Of a stretch of 7,142 nucleotides of DNA, positions 7,043-7,142 are shown one piece after another. A program made the position numbers and the translations under genes. Origin of the DNA: Bacteroidales bacterium (lineage in GTDB: Bacteria > Bacteroidota > Bacteroidia > Bacteroidales > SM23-62); contig JADHVS010000221.1 in NCBI GenBank assembly GCA_016783865.1, forward strand, positions 1 to 7,142, given 5' to 3'. The notes beneath the pieces are model-generated. The model did no database searches and was not told the origin of the DNA. It saw only the letters and a program-made list of their open reading frames with translations. Within the stretch, counting starts at the first letter, position 1, and every line of letters begins with the position of its first letter.

Positions 7043-7142
7043 CTATCCCATGGCAACAACCAATTTCAATTGAACACAACGACAAATATTGTAGGTTAAG
7101 TTCATCATCCCTATTTTCGCTTCTGCTCTTGCAAGGCCGATT
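7043..7142 (-). CDS. Transposase, C-terminal end only (IS5/IS4-like; cut by window edge)
   Basis: Reading the minus strand from 7141, the frame gives 32 residues before a TAG at 7045-7043: IGLARAEAKIGMMNLTYNIC, then RCVQLKLVVAMG. The pattern of ARAxxKIGMMNLxYNxxRxxQL closely resembles the extreme C-terminus of IS5-family DDE transposases, where this helix follows the last catalytic Glu. No catalytic residue is in view, so the family is a recognition call and the gene may be intact or broken further right. Beyond the TAG, the same frame stays open for 46 more codons and ends at a second TAG (6904-6902) inside the candidate terminal repeat. It is therefore uncertain whether the first TAG is the natural end or a mutation in a longer protein. 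Confidence 0.7.
   Translation of the reverse strand, partial: IGLARAEAKIGMMNLTYNICRCVQLKLVVAMG

Larger units (their letters stand above)
6894..7142 (-). mobile_element. 3' end of an insertion sequence, probably IS5-like (continues beyond the window)
   Basis: This comprises the transposase C-terminus at 7043-7142, about 130 bases of AT-rich sequence without another recognisable gene, and the candidate terminal repeat at 6894-6912. The element lies in the same orientation as fecR. It occupies the place where an ECF sigma gene is normally found. The family call rests only on the short transposase tail, and the boundary at 6894 is inferred. Confidence 0.55.

Overview
The window is a fragment of a polysaccharide-utilization-type (PUL) locus from a member of the Bacteroidota. 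The evidence is a SusC/SusD outer-membrane pair, an STN-domain TonB-dependent transporter, a FecR anti-sigma factor with a C-terminal DUF4974-like domain, a lipoprotein signal followed by acidic residues, A-rich translation starts that mostly lack a Shine-Dalgarno sequence, and modest GC content. A free-living or marine Bacteroidales/Marinilabiliales-like organism would fit, but the genus cannot be read from this sequence.

All recognisable genes lie on the minus strand, so transcription runs from right to left. At the right edge (7043-7142) is the 3' end of a transposase gene, probably IS5-like. It is followed by what looks like the end of the insertion element, with a candidate terminal repeat at 6894-6912. 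Only 22 bases further on begins fecR (5909-6871), an inner-membrane anti-sigma factor. A 181-base spacer (5728-5908) leads to the susC-like transporter gene (2239-5727). The susD-like lipoprotein gene (692-2215) follows after 23 bases. The pair ends at a strong intrinsic terminator at about 637-682. After a 250-base gap an SDR-family oxidoreductase begins (399 down to 1) and runs off the left edge.

Known biology of such loci suggests how the genes work together. SusD binds a glycan or similar ligand at the cell surface and caps the SusC channel. The STN domain of SusC signals occupancy to FecR, which releases an ECF sigma factor that transcribes susCD. The sigma gene normally sits just upstream of fecR. 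Here that position holds mobile DNA, so the sigma gene is displaced, lost or outside the window.

Two non-coding signals stand out. One is a perfect hairpin with a UUCG loop and T-tract at 5822-5852. It is oriented as a terminator for the plus strand, although no plus-strand gene is present. This suggests an antisense RNA over the susC leader, similar in position to the DonS-type RNAs of Bacteroides PULs. The other is a perfect Bacteroidota -7 promoter element (TAGATTTG) inside the insertion-element end, facing fecR. The rest of the window is conventional, and no substrate can be assigned because no glycoside hydrolase or other degradative enzyme is in view.
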